This document shows, one piece after another, positions 42,288 through 46,847 of a stretch of 46,847 nt of DNA. Source of the stretch: a bacterium. Its GTDB lineage: Bacteria > Verrucomicrobiota > Verrucomicrobiia > Limisphaerales > UBA11358. The stretch lies in NCBI GenBank assembly GCA_021780375.1, contig JAJXYT010000102.1:21097-67943 (forward strand). Direction: 5' to 3'. The notes beneath the pieces were generated by a model. That model was not told the DNA's origin. It searched no databases and was given only the letters and a program-made list of their open reading frames with translations. The translations under genes were made by a program, and so were the position numbers. How positions within the stretch are numbered: position 1 is the stretch's first letter; each line of letters starts with the position of its first letter.

Positions 42288-44165
42288 ATGTGTGGTATTT
42301 GCGGCATTTTTGACCTGGCGGGAAATCCCATTAACCGGGAAACCCTTCTTCAAATGCGTTCCGCTATTCAACATCGGGGTCCGGATGGTGAGGGTGAGTT
42401 CGTGGACCGTGAAATCGGTTTGGGTCATCGGCGGCTCAGCATCATTGACATCGGTGGGGGGGGGCAACCGATTGGAAATGAAGATGGAAACATTCAGGTT
42501 GTCTTCAATGGGGAGATCTACAACTACATCGAATTGCGAAATGAGCTGATGGCTCTCGGTCATCAGTTCAAGACGCATTCGGACACCGAAGTCATCGTTC
42601 ACGCCTACGAGCAATGGGGTTCTGCCTGCGTCAAGCGCTTCAACGGCATGTTCGCGTTTGCTCTTTGGGATGCGCAGAATCGTCAACTTTTTCTCGCGCG
42701 TGATCACTTGGGCATCAAACCGGTTTACTATGTCTCGATCGGCAGCCAGTTTTTATTCGCTTCTGAGATCAAGTCACTGCTGCAACATCCGGGTTGCCCC
42801 CGTGAGGTGGATTTGGAAGCCTTGGCGGAACTCTTCACTTTTCGGTATGTCCCGTCGCCCAAAACATTGTTTCGAAAAATCATGAAACTGCCGCCCGCGC
42901 ATTTCCTGGTGGCGTCTCAGGCGGGCTTGCGCCTAGAACGGTTTTGGAATTGGGTGCCGCGCCAACAAAAGAAACACTCGGAAATAGAGCTGGTTGAGGA
43001 ATATCGGGATTTGTTGGAAGATGCAGTCCGGTTACAAATGCGAAGCGATGTGCCGGTGGGTTTGTTTCTCAGCTCGGGGATTGATTCTGGAACCCTGCTG
43101 GCCATCATGAGCAAGTATTCCAACCGGCCGGTTCAAGCCTTTACCATCGGTTTTGAAGGGGGCGAGAATACCAACGAAGTCGAAGACGCTAAAATTCTGG
43201 CGCGGATGTTTGGTGCGGATCATTACTTCCAGATGCTGACCCCCGAGGATTACGTGAAGTACTACGAACGTTACATGTGGGATCTCGAAGAACCCGTTGG
43301 AAACGAGACGGCGGCAGCTTTCTACTTCGTCGCGCGAATAGCCAGTCGGAAAGTGAAGGTGGTGTTGACAGGGCAGGGAGCCGATGAGCCATGGGCCGGT
43401 TACGATCGGTACAAAGGGGTAAAGCTCTCCACGCTCTACCATCGAATGCCCCCGGCCGTCACTAACGCTGTGGCAGCGCTCGTTGCCAGGATGCCGGGTC
43501 GCATGGAGCGACTCAAACGCGGCGCGGCGTCGTTGAGCGAACCGGACCTGCTGACGCGATTCACCAAGATTTACTCTTTTTTCAGCGCGGAGATGAAGGC
43601 TCAACTATATCGTGGGGCATTGAAAGAAAGTTTCAGCGCCGATGCGTATGGAACGAGGCAGGCGCTAAATCGCCTCCAAAAGGAGGTCAGGCATCTGGAT
43701 CCACTGACACAGATGCTCTACATTGATACCCGCGCGAATCTGCCCGATGACCTCCTGATGGTATCCGACAAGACTTCCATGGCGAATTCACTCGAATCGC
43801 GAGTGCCGTTTCTCGATTACCGGTTGATTGAATTTGTCGAGAGCCTGCCTCCAAACCTGAGATTAAAAGGATTGAGTGGAAAGTATCTTCACAAAAAAGC
43901 GGTGGAAAAGTGGCTTCCTGAACAGATTGTGAACCGCAAAAAAAAGGGTTTCGCCAATCCGATTGAAAAGTGGTTTCGCGTAAGGATGAAATCTTTTGTC
44001 GAGGATTGCCTGTTGAGCGGTGATTCGTTCATGCCCCGCTATTTTGACGGGACTTACATAAGAAAAATGCTCGAGCTGGATCGTGCCGGCAAGGAACAAT
44101 ACCGACGCCACATCTACCTGCTCGTGTCTTTGGAACTATGGCACCGGCGATTTTTGCAGAATTGA
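42288..44165 (+). CDS. glutamine amidotransferase of the asparagine synthase (AsnB) type, exosortase-associated group
   Basis: A 625-aa class II amidotransferase. Cys2 is the nucleophile, so the start must be ATG 42288 (MCGICGIFDLAG). Glutaminase: RSAIQHRGPDGEGEF, LGHRRLSIIDIGGGGQPIGN, VFNGEIYNYIELRNELMALG. Synthetase: VPVGLFLSSGIDSGTLLAIM (PP-loop), VKVVLTGQGADEPWAGYDRY, LPDDLLMVSDKTSMANSLES and RVPFLDYRLIEFV. It resembles amidotransferases of exopolysaccharide clusters (XrtA-associated type) that amidate uronic acids, more than amino-acid synthesis. A G9 homopolymer (42456-42464) encodes the Gly run near residue 58; slippage would disable it. It lies 52 bp after the GT2 gene. Confidence 0.9.
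   Translation: MCGICGIFDLAGNPINRETLLQMRSAIQHRGPDGEGEFVDREIGLGHRRLSIIDIGGGGQPIGNEDGNIQVVFNGEIYNYIELRNELMALGHQFKTHSDTEVIVHAYEQWGSACVKRFNGMFAFALWDAQNRQLFLARDHLGIKPVYYVSIGSQFLFASEIKSLLQHPGCPREVDLEALAELFTFRYVPSPKTLFRKIMKLPPAHFLVASQAGLRLERFWNWVPRQQKKHSEIELVEEYRDLLEDAVRLQMRSDVPVGLFLSSGIDSGTLLAIMSKYSNRPVQAFTIGFEGGENTNEVEDAKILARMFGADHYFQMLTPEDYVKYYERYMWDLEEPVGNETAAAFYFVARIASRKVKVVLTGQGADEPWAGYDRYKGVKLSTLYHRMPPAVTNAVAALVARMPGRMERLKRGAASLSEPDLLTRFTKIYSFFSAEMKAQLYRGALKESFSADAYGTRQALNRLQKEVRHLDPLTQMLYIDTRANLPDDLLMVSDKTSMANSLESRVPFLDYRLIEFVESLPPNLRLKGLSGKYLHKKAVEKWLPEQIVNRKKKGFANPIEKWFRVRMKSFVEDCLLSGDSFMPRYFDGTYIRKMLELDRAGKEQYRRHIYLLVSLELWHRRFLQN
42456..42464 (+). repeat. G9 homopolymer inside the amidotransferase gene
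   Basis: Nine consecutive G inside the AsnB-type gene, at its codons for the Gly run after IDI (about residue 57). Loss or gain of one G would cause a frameshift in the first tenth of the gene. It is the second G9 tract in this cluster. Confidence 0.65.
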
Positions 44166-44202
44166 GTCGCTGCCGCAACTGGTGTGCGACTGACAAACAG
44201 CT

Positions 44203-45516
44203 TTGAATCCACCTGCTGTCATATTTACCGTTCTAGCGGGCTTCTTTCTATTGAGATTGCCTCGGCAGTGGGCGGCTGTCCCGTTGATGATCGGGGCCAC
44301 CTACATGTCCTTGGACAGTTCTCTTGACCTGGGACCGCTGCATTTCACAAGCATCCGTATTCTCGTGGCGATTGGCATTGTGCGGGTGATCGCGAGAGGG
44401 GAGCGGATTGCCGGGGGATTGAACAGGCTGGATCGGGTGCTGATTGCCTGGGCGGTTTGGACTGTGTGCAGCAGCGTTTTTCATGGGGATTTTCTGAGCG
44501 CGCTGATTTTCCGGCTGGGGTTGGTTCTTAATGCTTTAGGTTTCTACCTGTTGACCCGGATCTTCATTCAAGATACAGATGATCTTTTAAGGGTCTGCAA
44601 GATCATCATCATTGCTTTGGTTCCGATTGCGGTTGAAATGATCGTTGAAGCCAGGGCGGGGAAAAATTTATTTTCTCTGTTCGGAGGCGTTTCGGAAGAG
44701 AGTGAAATACGCGGCGGCAAGGTGCGCGCGCAAGGACCTTTTGACCACGCCATTCTGGCCGGAACAGTTGGAGCCACCTGCCTGCCTCTGGCGATCCTCT
44801 TCTGGAAATCAAATCGTAAACTCGCGTTGCTTGGGTTGGCTGTGACGGGAACGATGGTGTTGACCAGTAGATCGAGCGGGCCGGTGATGACAGCATTGTT
44901 TGCTGTGTTTGCGCTTGTCCTCTGGCGGTTCAGGACATATATGCGGATGATCCGTTGGGGTGGTGTGCTGGCGATTCTTGCTCTTGCCTTGGTAATGAAT
45001 GCTCCCGTTTATTTTATTCTGGACCGGATTGACCTGACTGGCAGCAGCACCGGTTGGCACCGCGCTGCTCTCATTCAGGGTGCAATTACACATGTGGGCG
45101 ATTGGTGGTTGGGGGGCACTGACTATACCCGCGATTGGACGCCTGAAGCTGGTGCTGATGAAAACAACACCGACATCACAAACCATTACATCAGGATGGC
45201 CGTCTGGGGCGGGCTGCCGATGTTACTGCTGTTTGTCTGGAGTCTGGTGATTGCCTTTGGTATGGTATCGAAGACGTTACAGGCAAATGCAAGGGCCCCA
45301 AGGCAGGAGCAATTCTTGATTTGGACACTGGGTTGTATTTTGTTTGGTCATGTAACCGCCATGTTGTCGATTTCGTATTTTGATCAGTCCGTCTTTTTCC
45401 TTTATTTCGCTTTGGCTGCGATTGCCACACTCCAGGCTGTCCCCGTTGTCGAAGCGGAACCTGGGCCTGAAGCGGTCATGGATGCCCCTTTGAGCCATGA
45501 AGCGATTAAGTCATGA
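44203..45516 (+). CDS. O-antigen polymerase/ligase-like membrane protein (Wzy/WaaL type)
   Basis: A 437-aa inner-membrane protein with about ten hydrophobic segments. A large periplasmic loop before the last ones (GAITHVGDWWLGGTDYTRDW, DITNHYIRMAVWGGLPMLLL) matches the Wzy_C/O-antigen ligase type. It would polymerise or transfer the lipid-linked repeat units. TTG 44203 is taken as the start because it lies just upstream of the first membrane helix; no strong ribosome-binding site is visible. The stop overlaps the next ATG (ATGA). Confidence 0.82.
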   Translation: MNPPAVIFTVLAGFFLLRLPRQWAAVPLMIGATYMSLDSSLDLGPLHFTSIRILVAIGIVRVIARGERIAGGLNRLDRVLIAWAVWTVCSSVFHGDFLSALIFRLGLVLNALGFYLLTRIFIQDTDDLLRVCKIIIIALVPIAVEMIVEARAGKNLFSLFGGVSEESEIRGGKVRAQGPFDHAILAGTVGATCLPLAILFWKSNRKLALLGLAVTGTMVLTSRSSGPVMTALFAVFALVLWRFRTYMRMIRWGGVLAILALALVMNAPVYFILDRIDLTGSSTGWHRAALIQGAITHVGDWWLGGTDYTRDWTPEAGADENNTDITNHYIRMAVWGGLPMLLLFVWSLVIAFGMVSKTLQANARAPRQEQFLIWTLGCILFGHVTAMLSISYFDQSVFFLYFALAAIATLQAVPVVEAEPGPEAVMDAPLSHEAIKS

Positions 45517-46436
45517 AGCGAATTTCTGTCATCATCGTCAGTTGGAACACTCGCGGGCTTTTGAAAGATTGCTTGAATTCGGTTGGAATACCAGGTGACT
45601 CGTTGGTCCAGGAAGTTATTGTTGTTGATAACGCTTCCAGTGACGGGTCGCCGGATATGGTGGCGGAAGAGTTTCCTGAGGTGACGCTGATTCGTTCGAA
45701 AGAGAACCTTGGATTTGCCCGTGGGAATAACCTGGGGATCGGGCGGGCCTCGGGTTCATGGCTGGCACTGGTCAATTCCGATGTTGTGGTGCACCCGGGG
45801 TGTCTCGAGCAACTGGCGAATTATCTGGACACACATAGCGACGTCGGATTGGCGGGTCCCAGAGTGATCGGGCGGGACGGCCGGTTGCAGCCAACATGGC
45901 GGCAACTTCCCACGATCTGGACCACGGCCTGCCGGAGCCTGGCGCTGGACAAAATCTTTTCTCGCGTATCAAAACGAAAGCTGAATCAATGGGTTAATGG
46001 TGATCCGGTTCACGTCGAGGTGCTCAGCGGTTGTTTTTGGGTTGCGCGGCGTGAGGCGGTCGCGCAAGTGGGAGGGCTGGACGAGCGGTTCTTTTTTTAT
46101 GCGGAGGATCTTGATTGGTGCAAACGGTTTGGAGATGCGGGATGGAAGGTGGTGTTTGTCCCGGCCGCAACCGCGACACATTACGGCGGTGGCAGTTCCG
46201 GTGCCGCACCGTTACGTTATAGCATCGAGTTGTTGCGTGCCAATTTGGCTTATTGGCGGAAGCACCATGGGGTGATGGGTCTGGCATTTTTCTTTTTTTT
46301 ATCCGTTATCCACCATACGACGAGACTGTTGATCCGGGGTGTGGAAACAATCTTCGGCAGGGGGTTGGATTCTGCCTATAAGTGCCGACGCAGCCTGGTA
46401 TGTCTCCAATGGCTTCTTACCGGCAGGGAGGTCTGA
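45513..46436 (+). CDS. family 2 glycosyltransferase (rhamnosyltransferase-like)
   Basis: A 307-aa GT-A enzyme: KRISVIIVSWNTRGLLKDCL, VIVVDNASSDGSPDMVAEEF, LIRSKENLGFARGNNLGIGR, LVNSDVVVHPGCLEQLANYL, VEVLSGCFWVARREAVAQVG and GLDERFFFYAEDLDWCKRFG (DDxD-like), as in rhamnosyl and related O-antigen transferases. Its ATG overlaps the stop of the Wzy-like gene by 4 bp, so the two are translated together. It is the last complete gene of the cluster in the window. Confidence 0.9.
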   Translation: MKRISVIIVSWNTRGLLKDCLNSVGIPGDSLVQEVIVVDNASSDGSPDMVAEEFPEVTLIRSKENLGFARGNNLGIGRASGSWLALVNSDVVVHPGCLEQLANYLDTHSDVGLAGPRVIGRDGRLQPTWRQLPTIWTTACRSLALDKIFSRVSKRKLNQWVNGDPVHVEVLSGCFWVARREAVAQVGGLDERFFFYAEDLDWCKRFGDAGWKVVFVPAATATHYGGGSSGAAPLRYSIELLRANLAYWRKHHGVMGLAFFFFLSVIHHTTRLLIRGVETIFGRGLDSAYKCRRSLVCLQWLLTGREV

Positions 46437-46629
46437 AATGAACGGTGTTCAGAGTGGCAAGATTGGGGACGACGAATCAACTTTAGCTGCCGGCCTTGCG
46501 TCTTGGAATGAGTCATGAGTCTTAAAAGTGACCAAACTTCGTCCAATTCAGCGGTGGCCGAATCCAGAACGCGGGATATGTTGGTCAACCTCAACGAATC
46601 CATTGTCGAGTGGGCACTTTGCCTTAAAG

Positions 46630-46645
46630 TGGCACAGTTCTTGTT
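46630..46645 (+). promoter_or_regulatory. sigma-54-like element before the last gene
   Basis: TGGCAC, five bases, then TTGTT, the same arrangement as at 21369-21384. It is only 15 bp before the ATG at 46660, which leaves little room for a leader. It may be coincidence, or the coding start may be further downstream. Confidence 0.25.
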
Positions 46646-46659
46646 AAAAGCGCTCTCTG

Positions 46660-46847
46660 ATGCACCTCAAGTCGTATCTTCAGTGTTTGTCCGTCGGAGT
46701 ATTGACGCTCTGTTTCGGTTCCTTTTCCGCCCAAGGCCAAAGCGCATATTGCGTCGGGCCGACGGCCACGGGCAATGGCAGCGGCGCCGATTGGAACAAC
46801 CTGAAGGCGTGGAGCAGCACCCCCGCGCGCGGTGACACCTGGTATCT
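46660..46847 (+). CDS. secreted protein, N-terminal part (cut by window edge)
   Basis: ATG 46660 opens a frame that runs off the right edge (62 codons). It begins MHLKSYLQCLSVGVLTLCFG, a signal peptide with a cleavage zone near SFSAQGQSA, and continues YCVGPTATGNGSGADWNNLK then AWSSTPARGDTWYL. The latter resembles the start of secreted right-handed beta-helix or polysaccharide-lyase-like proteins (GxGSxADW...W). The family cannot be assigned from this piece. It lies 223 bp after the last glycosyltransferase, so it could be a separate transcript. A different frame over the same DNA (46515-46835) has no recognisable features. Confidence 0.7.
   Translation, partial: MHLKSYLQCLSVGVLTLCFGSFSAQGQSAYCVGPTATGNGSGADWNNLKAWSSTPARGDTWY

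Noticed and set aside
46515-46835. A 106-aa plus-strand frame at the right edge
   Set aside because: The secreted-protein frame starting at 46660 has a signal peptide and fits known secreted proteins better; the two are incompatible over most of their length.

Overview
The window looks like a chromosomal segment from a member of the Verrucomicrobiota, most likely near Pedosphaerales/Limisphaerales. The reasons are a tandem DUF1800-DUF1501 pair, two adjacent PilT-type ATPases, ECF sigma factors, a very large DUF2723 membrane protein with a TPR tail, moderately high GC, and many short palindromic or 7-bp-periodic repeats, some of them inside genes. This placement is inference; there is no rRNA gene in the window.

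Layout. (1) 1-10.5 kb, housekeeping and surface genes: the start of an ECF sigma factor cut by the window edge (minus), thpR, the DUF1800/DUF1501 pair (plus), a LacI regulator, nadK-tlyA (overlapping), a receiver-like protein with two PilT-type ATPases (all minus), and a MidA-family methyltransferase (plus) carrying three in-frame heptamer-repeat insertions. (2) 10.6-12.4 kb, a decaying island: a frameshifted type II-like cas1 preceded by two small co-directional genes that also show decay. A 21-nt near-perfect inverted repeat flanks the three genes and a large palindrome adjoins the cas1 end. There is no cas2, cas9 or repeat-spacer array here. (3) 12.4-21.3 kb: a strong terminator, rsmE with an in-frame REP-like insertion, dnaJ-grpE, the DUF2723/TPR protein, an ECF sigma factor with an overlapping one-TM partner, a family 2 glycosyltransferase and rpsT. 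(4) 21.4-27.7 kb: a 1168-aa hybrid histidine kinase, rpe, a phosphoglucomutase/phosphomannomutase and a secreted fibronectin type III protein. (5) 27.7-29.8 kb: a gene-poor stretch with a 50-aa membrane-anchored ORF and a NarL-type response regulator. (6) 29.8-46.4 kb: a long one-directional exopolysaccharide cluster. (7) The right edge holds the start of a secreted protein.

How the polysaccharide cluster fits together: a specialised NusG (RfaH/UpxY-like) begins it and probably aids transcription of the long operon. An initiating phosphoglycosyl transferase loads the first sugar on the lipid carrier. Two paralogous oxidoreductase plus hexapeptide acetyltransferase modules (WlbA/WlbB-like) and one DegT aminotransferase (WlbC/WbpE-like) suggest acetamido-sugar synthesis. 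GT4 and GT2 enzymes extend the unit, a deacetylase and a glutamine amidotransferase modify it, a Wzy/ligase-like membrane protein polymerises or transfers it, and a Wzz/BY-kinase-like protein with an abnormal Walker A controls length or export. Two 9-G homopolymers, one upstream of the initiating transferase and one inside the amidotransferase gene, could be slippage sites.

Most notable: the cas1 relic island and its flanking inverted repeats; a recurring family of heptanucleotide arrays, including a facing pair between DUF1800 and DUF1501 and three in-frame arrays in midA; and the two G9 tracts.
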